64,000 bases of DNA, taken from the NCBI GenBank assembly GCA_015832175.1, contig WJXW01000001.1, positions 2,418,001-2,482,000 on the forward strand, written 5' to 3'. This document shows, piece after piece, positions 24,601 through 37,038 of this stretch. Source of the stretch: Paraphaeosphaeria minitans. Taxonomy: Eukaryota; Ascomycota; Dothideomycetes; Pleosporales; Didymosphaeriaceae. The position numbers and the translations under genes are program-made. The notes beneath the pieces were generated by a model. That model was not told the origin of the DNA and ran no database searches. It saw nothing but the letters and a program-made list of their open reading frames with translations. How positions within the stretch are numbered: position 1 is the first letter of the stretch; each line of letters begins with the position of its first letter.

Positions 24601-26720
24601 AGAAATGTAAGTTTAACGTTAAATAACTCGAATTCCTAGGACATATTATTACTACAGAAGGAATTAAGATAGCACTAAGTAAAGTTAAATATATTAAGAA
24701 CTAGCTAATACTAAAGATAGCTAAGAATATCTAAGAATTCTTAGGATTCTATAGATTTAACTAACAATTTATCTAAGATTACGTAAAGGTTATAATACCT
24801 TTAATAAATCTTATAAAGAAGGACGTACCCTTTAAATAGACAGATAAGTGCGGAATGTTATTCTAACTCCTTAAGATAGTATATATTATAGAACCTATCC
24901 TTATTTATTTTAGAAGCGATAAACTACTACGCTTTAAAACAGACGCTAGCGATCTTACGCTAGGCGCCTACACTAAATAAGAACGTAATAGCAAATAGCA
25001 CCTAATTACCTATTACTTATGTAAATTTAATAACGCTGAAACATAATATAATATATATAATAAAGAACTCTACGCTATTATTAAAGTTTTAAAGCACTAG
25101 AGGATTTATACACTTAGTTGCTTAACGCTAGAAATCTACACAGATTATAAGAATCTTCTAAAGTTCATAATAATAAAAGAACTTACGCTATAATAATAAA
25201 GATAGTTGTAAACTACTAGGTAGTATAAGTTTAAAATTATCTATATAGCTAGAAAAGAAAATAGTAGAGCAGACACTCTTAGCTAATAAAGTAATCTAGT
25301 AGGAGAAAAGGCAAAAACTGTCTTTGCAATCCTTCACAAAGCCAAAGATAGATCTCTAGAACTAATAGCGGAACTAAATTAACTTTTAGTAATTAACTAA
25401 GAAGTTCTAGAACATCTATAGACTAAGATTATCTAATAATACCACGATAACCCTATATACGGACACCTAGGCATTATAAAGATAATAGAACTTATCTAAA
25501 GGAATTACACCTTTAAAGGAATTAAGGAAGTAGTAATAACTTACATCTATAAATATATAGAATACTAAAGAAATAAACATAGTATATATTTTAAATATAG
25601 AGAGATGTAAGTAATTAGAATACTAACAGCACTATAGAAAGACATTGCTATAGATTTTATTATAGGAATTCTAAACTCTAAGGATCTAATAATAGGAATT
25701 AAATACAATAGTATACTAGTAATAGTCTACTAACTAACTAAGTATATTAAGCTTATTCTATGTCTTAAAAGAATAACGGCAAAGGAACTTACTTTTCTTA
25801 TTCTAGATAGACTAATTAGACACCACAGAATCCTAAAAACAATTATTAGTAATAGAGACAAGCTCTTTATATTAAATTATTAGACAACACTTATAGCACT
25901 ACTTAGAACAAAACAAAAGCTATTAACAGCTTACTATCTATAAATAGACAGATAGACAGAACGTACGAACTAAACTATAGAAACGTACCTACGCATCTAC
26001 TGTAATAGTTAGAAGAATAACTAGGTTTTATTACTACCTATAGCACAGTTAGCCTATAATAACAAAGTATTAGTAGTATTAGGATATACACTATTCTATG
26101 TAAACTATAGAAGACACCTACATCTCTTTAATTAATAATTTCCTACGATAATTAAAGCAAAAAAAAGCTATAGATATAGTAGAAAATATAAAGAAAATAT
26201 ACTAATAACTCTAAAAGAATCTTAAGAAAGCTTAGCAGCAATTAATTTTATACTAAAACTAAAAATAAAAAATAGCACTTTAGCTAAAGAAAGGGGATAA
26301 AGCATATCTACTTACAAAGAACTTTTAAACTTAGAAGAAAAAACATAAGAAACTAGATTATATTAAGGTTAGACTATTTTACATTTCTAAGCAAATATTA
26401 CTAGTAAACTATAAGTTAGAACTACCGCCAGATGCAAAGATATACCTAGTATTCCATATATTACTACTAGAACTAGCAGACCCTAATACACTAGTTAAAA
26501 CCACCTTCTACTACTAGACTAAGGAAGAAAACGAATTTAAGGTTAAAAGAATTCTAGAATATAATTAGTATAATAACGCGTATCTTGTTAAGTAGAAAGG
26601 TTACTTATACAGCAAAAACACTTAGACACTAAAAAACTATCTAGGAAACTATTAACAAAAAATTAAAGAATTCTATTAATAGACTTACCTAAGATAGTAA
26701 CGCTAAGTAATTATCCTAGA
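21690..26720 (+). pseudogene. gag-pol of G, RIP-degraded
   Basis: Parallel to B throughout. Zinc knuckle near 22370-22410 (KCFTCGKLSYIARNY). Protease region near 23440. RT with YIDNILVFS near 24495. RNase H near 24945-24970 (KTDASDLTLGAY). Integrase ISNRDKLF near 25845. Chromodomain near 26535-26640. Stops occur every few codons. Confidence 0.85.
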
Positions 26721-27213
26721 ACTCTAGAGGTAGGTTGTCTATTATAGACTATATAGACGTGCTAAGTTTAGCTAGACTAGTAGGCTAAGTGGAATAGGCT
26801 AGGTCCTTCTCTAACTCTAACTCTAACTCTATTAGCGTAGCACTCTCTACTACAATAACCTTACTAGCATGCTTTTTATTCTACACTAATTATTTTAATA
26901 ACTAATCCTCTTTTACGCGCGCTATACGTAGGGCTTTAAACACTACGTCCTATTCTTTTTATACCTCTAATATTTACACTTTTAATTTCTTCTTCTTAGC
27001 AATTAACTACAAGAACTTATTCCTAGTAATAGCTATATTACACTTTAAGTTTTATTTCTAACACTTACTATACTTCTTTAAGCTAATATAGACTTTATAA
27101 ACGTAGGAATACGACTTATAGAAGGAGCACTTTAACACTATAACTACTCTATAGTTTTTAATAGTAGAGATAAGGCTGTGACAACGCTTTATAGAATTAT
27201 AGTTAGTAGGCAT
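26700..27213 (-). pseudogene. Antisense ORF of G
   Basis: Homologue of the B antisense frame; the ATG at 27213-27211 is kept. More Tyr-for-Cys and stop replacements than in B, as expected from its higher RIP load. It sits between the chromodomain and the 3' LTR. Confidence 0.55.
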
Positions 27214-27250
27214 AATTCTTTAGGATAAAGAATAGAAAAGGAGGGGATAC

Positions 27251-27661
27251 TATTACGTACTAAATAACAACGTAGGACTTAGGCACTTATAAAGGTGTAA
27301 TAAAGTAATAATAAGGTTATAAACGTAATAAAGAGACGCTAAGTAACTTAGATTAGGTTACGTAATATGCTTAGTTACTTAGTAGCACTAAGTAGTAGAG
27401 TAGGTTACGTAAGGTGCTTAGTTACTTAGTGGCACTAAGCAGCGGAGCAGCTTTAGTATATAGGAATGCAAGAATAGGCTCTCTATACTCGTGTTTAATC
27501 TGTTTATTAATCTATTGTTTAGATTCTAGTAGACTAAATTATTAACTTGTTACACTTTATAAGATACTATTATATTAATAAGACTTTCCACCTTCTGTAA
27601 GTACTCCTGCCTAAAAACTAACCTTAACCCTTTAGGACTAGCTACCCTCTTGGATTTAACA
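27251..27661 (+). repeat. 3' LTR of G (411 bp)
   Basis: Equal in length to 21071-21481 and preceded by the purine tract AAAAGGAGGGGATAC. Confidence 0.9.
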
Positions 27662-29638
27662 ACTAGGTGTATATTTATATCTAGTAGTAGTTCTAACTTA
27701 TAGTTTACTAGTAATATTTGCTTAGAAATGTAAAATAGTCTAACCTTAATATAATTTAGTTTCTTATATTTCTTTTTCTAAGTTTAAAGGTTCTTTATAA
27801 GTAGATATACTTTATCCCCCTTCTTTAGCTAAGGTGCTGTTTTACGTTTTTAGTTTTAGTATAAAATTAATTGCTGCTAAGCTTTCTTAAGATTCTCTTA
27901 GAGTTATTAGTATATTTTCTTTATATTTTCTACTATATTTATAGCTTTTTTTGCTTTAATTATCGTAGGAAATTATTAATTAAAGAGATGTAGGTGTCTT
28001 CTATAGTTTACATAGAACAGTGTATATCCTAATACTACTAATACTTTGTTATTATAGGCTAACTGTGCTATAGGTAGTAATAAAACCTAGTTATTCTTCT
28101 AACTATTACAGTAGATGCGTAGGTACGTTTCTATAGTTTAGTTCGTACGTTCTGTCTATCTGTCTATTTATAGATAGTAAGCTATTAATAGCTTTTATTT
28201 CGTTCTAAGTAGTGCTATAAGTGTTGTCTAATAATTTAATATAAAGAGCTTATCTCTATTACTAATAATTATTTTTAGGATTCTGTAGTGTCTAATTAGT
28301 TAGTCTAGAATAAAAAAAGTAAGTTCTTTTACCGTTATTCTTTTAAGGCATAGAATAAGCTTAATGTACTTAGTTAGTTAATAGACTATTATTAGTATAC
28401 TATTATATTTAATTCCTGTTATTAGATCCTTAGAGTTTAGAATTCCTATAACAAAATCTATAGTAATGTCTTTCTATAGTGCTGTTAGAATACTAATTAC
28501 CTACATTTTACTATATTTAAGATGTGTACTATGTTTGTTTTTCTAATATTCTATATATTTATAGATATAAGTTATTATAGCTTCCTTAATTCTTTTAAAG
28601 GTGTAATTCCTTTAGATAAGTTCTATTATTTTTGTGATGCCTAGGTGTCTGTATATAGAATTATTGTGGTATTATTAGATAATCTTAGTCTATAGATGTT
28701 CTAGAACTTCTTAGTTTATTACTAAAAGTTAATTTAGTTCTACTATTAGTTCTAGAGATCTATCTTTAGCTTTATAAAGGATTATAGAGAAGGCTTTTGC
28801 CTTTTCTCCTACTAGATTACTTTATTAGCTAAAAGCGTCTACTCTGCCATTTTCTTTTCTAGCTATATAAATAATTTTAAACTTATACTACCTAGTAGTC
28901 TATAACTATCTTTGTTATTATAGCGTAAGTTCTTTTATTATTGTGAACCTTAGAAAGTTCTTATAATTTATATAGATTTCTAGTGTTAAGTAATTAAGCG
29001 CGTAAATCCTCTAGTGCTTTAAAGCTTTAATAATAGCGTAGAGTTTTTTATTATATACGTTGTATTATGTTTTAGCGTTATTAAATTTACATAAGTAATA
29101 AGCAATTAGGTGCTATTTACTATTATATTTTTATTTAGCGTAGGCGCTTAGCGTAAGATCGCTAGCGTTTGTTTTAAAGCGTAGTAGTTTATTACTTCTA
29201 AAATAAATAAGGATAGGTTCTATAATACATACTGTCTTAAGGAGTTAGAATAACATTCTATACTTATTTATCTATTTAAAGGGTACGTCTTTCTTTATAA
29301 GATTTATTAAAAGTATTGTGACCTTTACGTAATTTTAGATAAATTATTAGTTAAATCTATAGAATTCTAAGAATTCTTAGATATTCTTAGCTGTCTTTAG
29401 TATTAGCTAGTTCTTAATATAGTTAACTTTACTTAGTGCTATCTTAATTCCTTCTATAGTAATAATGTGTCCTAGGAATTTAAGTTATTTAATATTAAAC
29501 TTACATTTCTTAAGTTTAATATAAAGGCATACTTTGTCTAGTGCTTCTAGTACTATCTATACATGCTTAGTGTAGTCTAATTTATTTTTAAAAAAAATAA
29601 GGATATTATCTATATACGCGATAACGAATATGTCTAGA
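27662..29638 (-). pseudogene. E pol: RT end, RNase H and integrase
   Basis: Minus-strand homologue of B 15390-17390. The RT active site reads YIDN (GAT AAT) near 29610, RNase H near 29150-29170, integrase near 28200-28670. The right end stops at CTAGA, the duplication flanking H, and resumes at 36152. Confidence 0.8.
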
Positions 29639-29854
29639 TGTAAGGTCTGGTTATAGGTAATAGTACTTACTTTACACTAGGAAGGACAGTAAAAGCATAA
29701 CTCTAGTAATATTAATAGAATAATACTTATCTTATGTTAAGTTAGTGTATAGCATAGGTTTTACGCAGCTAGCTTACTTAGCGCACAGACCCTCTATAAG
29801 GCCTTAGCGCTAGATACCACAACACTATAATAATATTATAATCTACTTATTATA
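29639..29854 (-). repeat. 3' LTR of H (216 bp)
   Basis: Plus-strand form starts TGTAAGGTCTGG and ends in RIP-altered CCCGTTACA. Matches 35936-36151, the solo LTR at 36823 and the LTR of I. Confidence 0.88.
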
Positions 29855-30229
29855 GAACCTCCCCCTCTAGCTGCAGTCCTCTGCAGTATACTATAGCCTT
29901 AATAAAAACTTTGCCCTATAGAAAAAGAAAAGAGTGTCTATAGGGGTACACGTTGCGTACGCTATAACAGTATATTATAGGTAAATAGCGCACGTTGTAA
30001 ACGCATCTTGCGTATTATTTATTATAAGGCTTCTACGCCTTTTATTTGCTATAGCCTTTTGTAATATAGGGCAGTAGGGCTATATAGTGTTAATGTTGTT
30101 TTAATCTTTATATGCTCTCTACCTACATAACACACTAATAACTTATTCTTAGCATAGGTATAGCGCTTAACCTTTAACTTAATTATCTAAGATACTGTAC
30201 TACCTAGTACCTAAATATATTAAGAAGTC

Positions 30230-30800
30230 TAATCTCTATAACGCTGCTGCCTTCGCGTTTAGCAGAGATACTAAGTGTATAAACTATAACGTAGTGCTTA
30301 TAACTTATATACGCTACGTATAGAACTTAGTAAAGCTCCCTAAGGACTATACTAAAGATAATAATAAGCGCTGTAACTATTATATTAAAGGCAATTATAG
30401 AGAATATAACTTAGTATGTCTAGAGTTGCGCGTTATATATGCGCTTTAGCTAATACTTATAGGTACTAAAGGCGATAAATAGGCGCCTTAATCGCCTATA
30501 CGCCCTTCGTAACTACTACTATATTATAGTTATAGAGACCCTAGGTAGGTAGCGTAAGATAGATAAGCGTGTAAAGGTAGTAGGCCTAAAGCTAGCTTAT
30601 TACTAGAAGTAATTTAACTTAGAGCTAGCTAACCACTAGCGTGTCGCAGCTCGTGTTAGTACACCTATAGGTATAGTAACCTAGGTGCCCACTACTAGCC
30701 CTTAGTATCTAGGCTTAATTCTAGTAGAGTAGTATTAGATTACTAATACTCTTAAAATAGTTATTTCCTTTATATAGTAGATAGTAAGTTCACACCTTTT
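30230..30800 (+). pseudogene. Antisense ORF of H with paired Cys motifs
   Basis: On the strand opposite to H pol, between integrase and the 3' LTR. One plus frame reads AAAFAFSRDTKCINYN at about 30245-30290, then LVKLPKDYTKDNNKRCNYYI at about 30327-30386, KGNYREYNLVCLELRVIYAL at about 30387-30446 and a basic or Ser-rich tail with a RPKASLLLEVI segment near 30590. Tyr at TAT codons probably replaces Cys, giving C-X2-C and C-X2-C-X4-C-X2-C patterns. It parallels the lineage-1 antisense genes although the DNA is unrelated. Ends are approximate and function unknown. Confidence 0.5.
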
Positions 30801-30999
30801 CTACACTTAAAACGTATACTAATAACTTATCCTAGATTAATCTAGCGTCTGCTCCTTACCGTAATAAAGGCGACTTAAATAATAGTAATAAAAAAAGTAA
30901 AGAGGAGGTTACTACTAGAGGTGTAACAGATAAGAATAGTAAAGATAGTAAGAATAATAAGGATAATAAGTAGTAGGGGCGTAGGCAGTGCGTAGTTTA

Positions 31000-33900
31000 G
31001 TTAGATTGTTTCTTAGAAGCTGGCCTATAGGCCTTAAGTAAATACCTCTAATAAGCTATAAGTGCTCCCTAAGCTATAGTGCTTTATAATAATATACGTT
31101 ACATCTACGTTCTATATACTTTTATTATATCCTTTACCTCTTCTTTATATGCGCAGCTCTTTTCCCTTTAAAAGTTTAAACTAGGTTATCTATATTTTTA
31201 AAGTCTAACTCTAGAATCTAGGTGTCCTAAGTCTTATTATAGCCTTTCTAGTAAAGTAGGTATTACTTTTACCCCTTTCTTATTCGCTTAGCTAGGATTT
31301 CTTCTACTTCCTAGGCTTCTCCTCTTTTAGGTGTAACCTCTAGTAGCTAGGTATTAATATCTTCTACTCCTAGCCTTAGTTTCTATTGTTTAAGAAGGGA
31401 AATATAAAACACGTTATAAATGCAATAGTATAGTAGGAGGAGTAGGTAGTATACCTACGTTCTAACTGCGTCCTACACTTAGAAAGGCCTAATAAATTTT
31501 CTTAATAGCTTTTTACTTAGTTATTAAGGCATATGTATATTCTTTATGCTAAGTAGGACTAAGTCGCCTCTCTAGAATAACTCTTACTTATGCTTCTTAT
31601 TATAGTACTAGCTCTAATACTCTTATACTAAGTATAAGTACTCTATAAGTAATACGTGTACGCTGTGTATACATTTTACTCTTTTAACTATATCTAGTAG
31701 CTCCCCCTTTAGCCTACTATCTATAGGAGGCGTAGTAAGGATAGGGTGCTTACTATATACTATATAGAAAGGCGTTATTTTTGTTAAATTGTAGATAGAG
31801 TTATTATATATAAATTAAGCTATTAGGAGCAGTTTAACCTAGTTTGTTTATAGAGGTGTAATAAACATGCGAAGATATTATTTAAGTATTTAATTCTAGC
31901 GCTCTATTTACCTATCTATTTAGGGGTAGAAAGTAGTGCTAAGCCTACGCTTTACCTATAGTTAGTAGTATATTTTTACCTAAAAAGCGGAGGTAAAAGT
32001 AGAGCCCTTATTAAATATAATACCTTTCTAAATACTAAACTTTAAGATAACCTCTTAGAAGTAGGCTTTTATAAATTTCTTTATATCCTATATTTTCTGT
32101 GTAGGGATATAGATAGCTATCTTAAAGAAGTAGTATATAATTATAAAAATTATATTAAAAGCGTAGCTACCTTAATCCTTTACTAGTAGGAATCTAGTTA
32201 TAAAGTCTAGTAAGACTTCCTTAAAGATATTCTTTAGCGTTAGAAGAGGTAATAGCTAGCTATACTTACTATACCTTAGAGCTTTACTCTTTTAGTAAAT
32301 AGTATAAGTCTTTACATACTTCTAAACATCTTAACCTATAAAAGGCTAATAGTAAGTCCTCTTAATAGCCTTAAGCGTTCTACGTACACTAAAGTAGCCT
32401 ACTATATACGTATTATAGTGCTAGAACAAAATCTCTTACCTAATTACTAGTTTATCTAGAATGTATAATCTACTATTATACCTTAGGACTTCTATTTTAT
32501 TAAGGCGCTATACTTACGCTTTACTACTACTTTAAGTGCTTCTCTTATACCTTAAGCTAGTAATACGCTTAATAGTAAAGGTGTTACTTTACTAAAGCTA
32601 CTAAACTTTAGTAATAAAGTTAGACTTTTTTATTATAGGTTTACTACTAACTAATACTCTAGCTAGTAAGCGTAGTACGTATAGCGTACATACTATAGCA
32701 CTAGTAGTAGGAACCCTTACAGCTCTATAAACATTAGTAATATACGTCTCACATACGCCTAATAAGCTTGGCTCGTTTATAGATCTACTTACTCTACTAT
32801 ACTTAGTCCTCTATAGTATTTTGTTCTATAGGGTAGGTAATAAATAGGTTAGTAATAGGTTCTTCTATGCGTAATCTACCCTTTTTAATAGTCTATCTAC
32901 TAGGTTTATTTTCCCTAGGCAGTGTTCTACTTTAAAATTAAAAGCTACTAGATATATTACCTATTATACTTATTATGGGTTTAGCTTCTGTATAGCGCGT
33001 ATCCTATATAAGTTATTATAATTACTTAGCACTTAAATTATGTGCTAGGTGCTATTTAAATAATATCTCTATTACTTAAAGTAGTAGATAATAGTAAGGA
33101 GCTTAAGGTTATATACCTTATAATTTAGCTCTACTGCTTAAAGTTTTCTTAACACAAAAGTAACTAGGTGCCACTTCTAGTCCTTAAATAGCTGTAAAAG
33201 AATACTATATATTATAAAAGTAGATACGTTAGTCTCTAATTAGATTAGTAGCGCAGGGTTAAAGTGGCGTAGAATAGGCGCACTTAAGAAGCGCGTTTTA
33301 AGTATTTTAAAAGTATTATTAGCTTCTACTAACTATTAGAACACTTAGTTCTTCTTAAGTAGGTCTAAGAGAGGAGCGGTTTCTTGTGTATATACTTTAA
33401 TAAATCACCTATAAAAGTTTATAAAGCCTAGAAATAACTAGAGCTCTTAGATACTAGTTAGCTATAACTATTCTGTAATAGTTACTATACGTACAGGATT
33501 AGCGCGGATTCCTTATATAGTTATAATAAAACTAAAGAAGTAGACTTCGCCTAAGGCAAATGTGCACTTAGTTAAATTAATAAAAAGTTTAGCCTTATAT
33601 AGTAATTTAAGCACAGCGTAGACAGCGCGCTAATAAAGCGTAAGATTCTTATTATAGGTATAGATAAGTATATTATCTAGATATACAACGTATATATAAT
33701 CTAGGTGTAGTGCTAGTACCTTATTAATATAGGCCTAGAAGCTCGCAGCGGCATTAGTTAAGCTAAATAGTATTACTAAGTATTTAAAGTAGCTGTAGTA
33801 AGTTTAGAATATAGTTTTCTACTTATCTCCTGCCTAGATCCAAATTCTATAGTAGGCGTTATAAAGGTTAAGGGTTGTATAGTAGTATACGCCTAATAGG

Positions 33901-35600
33901 CAGTTAAGCGTCTCTCTAACTAAAGATAGTAGGTAACAATCCTTAATAGTAATTACGTTAAGGCCTTAATAATCTATATAAAGCTATAGTGTGCTATCTT
34001 TTTTAGGGGCAAATAGAATTAGTGCTCTAGCTAGGCTAGTGTTATACTTAATCTATTTTTTTTAAGGTATCTTCTAGATACTCCTAAAGTACCTTAAGCT
34101 CCCACTCTAAGAGATTATAAAGTAGTCTATAAGGAGGTTCCTTTCCCTCTATAATAGGGATAGTATAATTAGACTCTTTAAAATTTAGTAGGGTAGACGT
34201 TACTTTTTTATTAAATACGTTACTATATTCGCGTAATACGTTAGGAATGCGTAGTACTTACGCTATACACGCTTTATTAATACACGCTAAGTGCTCTAAG
34301 CTTACACTAGTTATTTATAAGACCCCTAAAAGAAACAAATCTAAGCTAGTATACTCTATGTTATCTTTAAAGTTCTTTGCAGTAACAAGCTATATTAAAG
34401 CTATAGTATAGCCCTAGCGCTATATTTGTGAGCTGTAATTAAGGTGGATATTACTTTTTTATAGAAAGGGGTTACTAAGTAGGAGAGGGATCCCTTTCTT
34501 ATTAACGCTATAAATAGTAGTCTTTATTCTGCGCTCTACCCTTATATTATCTATAATACGCACCTAGAGCGTATAGGCAGCGTAGGTACTTTACCTTTAA
34601 GCCCTAATCTATTTTAGTTTAAGGAGTTTAGCCCCTTTAATAGGCTTTAGATTTATTTTAATAGCGACAATCTAGCTAATTAGGCTAATATTAGCCTATA
34701 AGTTAAGAATTATTTAGAGTTTCCTCTCTAGACCTATGTCTCTAGCTGCGCTACACGTGCGCTTTATGTCTAGTAAGATATAGTTAGTAGGCGCCTCACT
34801 ATACCTAAGTTATAGGTGAGGCTTAGCCTTTTCCTATATAGTTTACTTATATAGGAATCTAGTTAGGATTACTACCTTTGTATTTATTAGCATAGTAGCT
34901 AGTTTTATAGCACTTATAGTAGGTAACACTTTTTTTATCTTAGGTCTTGCTATTACCTTTAGATATTTAGCAGTTTGGCGTAGTATCTTTAGATTTCTTT
35001 AATATATAACATAGGCTTAACTTCTACGTTATAGGTGCGTAGCGTAGGTTTCGCTTAAGTGTAGAGCCTAAAGTAATAAAGTCTTTCCTAGTTATAGGCA
35101 CTTAATAGTAGTTAGTAATAGCCCTCTATAGCTTAGGTTTAAGCTTAGAGAAGAAGTGCTACACCCTTTATTTCTTAGCATAAAGTGTAAGTTAATTTTT
35201 AAGAACATTAAAGTAGGTTATAAAAGAGTAAATAGTTTAGTCTCTTTACTACATTACCTAAGTATGCGCTATAGCTACTTCTAGACTATAATTTACTAGG
35301 TCTAAAAGTAAGTTAAGTATATACTACTTAAAGTACTTTTAGGTAAGTGTTTCTTTCTTAGCTTTAAAGGTGCGCTTATAGTATATATACTATAGTTCTT
35401 TTAGGTCGCCTATAAGGTACTGTATTACCTAAATAACCTTATCTCTATCCTACACAAATTCTTATAGTAAAAGGCAAAAGGCCACCTTATAGAAATAGAA
35501 GAATTTGTAATACTTTTTAAAGTTCTTACCTCTGTATTTAGTAGGGTCCTTAGATTAAAATACACACTTAATATATATTACTATATACGCTATAGGCGCG
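31000..35600 (-). pseudogene. gag-pol of H, RIP-degraded
   Basis: RT is the clearest part: reading minus from about 34010 to 33400 there are VITIKDCYLLPLVRETLN, WKTIFQTCYSYFKYLVM, LTNAAASFQAYINKVLA and VVYLDNILIYT (about 33660-33690), followed by the KCTFALGEVYF segment before RNase H. Integrase lies at roughly 31500-32900 and protease/gag at 34400-35600. The order fits Ty3/gypsy. As in lineage 1, the second catalytic Asp reads Asn. Confidence 0.8.
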
Positions 35601-35935
35601 TCCTACTTATATATATTAGTAGATAGGATTTTAATGTTCTTAGACATAGCTACTACGCTAGGGGTTTAGCTTATACTTTTAAGTTAGGAGATTTTATCTT
35701 CTAAGGCATAAAGTTAATATATAGCGCGAAGCTTATCGCGCTTCTTTTTAGTAACTAGGAGGTAATACTTAAGCGTTAAAGGTAGGCTTAAGTTATACGT
35801 TGCTAGCTCTCCTCCTATATACTAGATAAGAGGGTCTTCGCTGCCTTTAGGGGCTTTAGGTAAAGTCTACCCCCTACTAGTAGTTTATATAACTCTAGGA
35901 GCTATCCTTAGACTATCGTAGATAAAGTATTATTA

Positions 35936-36151
35936 TATAAGGTCTAGTTATAGGCAATAGTACTTGCTTTACACTAGGAAGGATAGTAAAAGGATAACTT
36001 TAGTAATATTAATAGAATAATACTTATTTTATATTAAGTTAGTGCGCGGCGTAGGTTTTACGCAGCTAGCTCACTTAGCGCATAGACCCTCTATAAGGCC
36101 TTGGCGCTAGATACCACAACACTATAATAATATTGTAATCTACCTGTTACA
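35936..36151 (-). repeat. 5' LTR of H (216 bp)
   Basis: Pairs with 29639-29854; plus-strand form ends ACCTGTTACA just before the CTAGA duplication. Confidence 0.88.
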
Positions 36152-36822
36152 CTAGATATTTATAGAGTACGTTATTAATAAGTGCTATAAAAGCTGCTAG
36201 TGCGTTTATAAGTCTAAAAGGCATAACCTTATATTTAAATAGTCTATAGTGTAATTAAAACACTGTTTTCTATTCTTTACTTTTCTTAATTTGTATAAGG
36301 TAGTAAATATCTCTTAGATCTATTATTATAAATATCTTAGCTTAAGATAGTTAATCTTGTAACTCTATAATATTTAGTAGTCGATATTAGTTCTTTATTA
36401 TTATATTATTAAGTTATTAGTAGTTAATGTATAGTTTATCTAATCTATCCTTTTTCTTAACTAATATAAAAGGGCTTACTACTAGTAACTTTAATAGTTA
36501 TATATATCCTTTCTTAAGGTTTATCTTAATAAAATTACGTTCCTTAAGAAGTTCTTCTCCTATCTTACTATATAGTAGTCTAAAGGGTGGCGTTTTTCCT
36601 TCTTCTAGGTCTATTGTAAGATCCTAGGGTTAATATTTAGGTAGGTTTGCTTTTCCTTCCTTTTTTATAAATATATGTGTCTATTTCCTATACTCTCTTA
36701 GTAAGGTAAGGGGTGTGCTATTATCCTCCTTCTTGCGCTTTTTAACCTAGTAGTTCCTACTAGCGTCTACTAAGGTGTGCTTCTATTTTTTAACTATCTA
36801 TCGCAGTATTATATTATTAATA
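36152..36822 (-). pseudogene. E pol: protease-RT linker and start of RT
   Basis: Reverse of B 14720-15380 by position and motif order. Ends at TAATA flanking the solo LTR and resumes at 37039. A 66-codon plus frame here is only a shadow of this reversed RT sequence. Confidence 0.75.
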
Positions 36823-37038
36823 TGTGAGGTCTGGTTATAGGCAATAGTACTTACTTCACACCAGGAAGGACAGTAAAAGGATAACTCTGGTAATATTAAT
36901 AGAATAATACTTGTCTTGTGTCGAGTTAACGCGCGGCGCAGGTTTTGCGCAGCTGGCTCGCTTAGCGCACAGACCCTCTATGAGGCCTTGGCGCTAGATA
37001 CCACAACACCACAACAATATCGTGATCTACCCGTTACA
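36823..37038 (-). repeat. Solo LTR of the H family (216 bp)
   Basis: A single complete LTR (TGTGAGGTCTGG..CCCGTTACA) flanked by TAATA on both sides (36818-36822 and 37039-37043) within E. It is the product of recombination between the two LTRs of a former insertion. It is markedly more GC-rich than the LTRs of H or I (for example GTTAACGCGCGGCGCAGG), so it escaped most RIP. Confidence 0.92.

Larger units (their letters stand above)
21071..27661 (+). mobile_element. G: complete Ty3/gypsy chromovirus copy, U3 type 1
   Basis: 6591 bp, 411-bp LTRs, perfect ACTAG duplication (21066-21070 and 27662-27666). Joining the two flanks restores reverse-oriented E sequence upstream of its chromodomain, proving insertion into E. 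Closely related to B but with a heavier RIP load. Confidence 0.92.
29639..36151 (-). mobile_element. H: complete Ty3/gypsy element of a second lineage
   Basis: 6513 bp, two 216-bp LTRs, perfect CTAGA duplication (29634-29638 and 36152-36156), inserted in the RT of E. The LTR sequence and proteins are unrelated at the DNA level to the A/B/C/E/G/J group. Pol is read on the minus strand, so the 5' LTR is at the right. All frames are broken by RIP stops. Confidence 0.9.
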
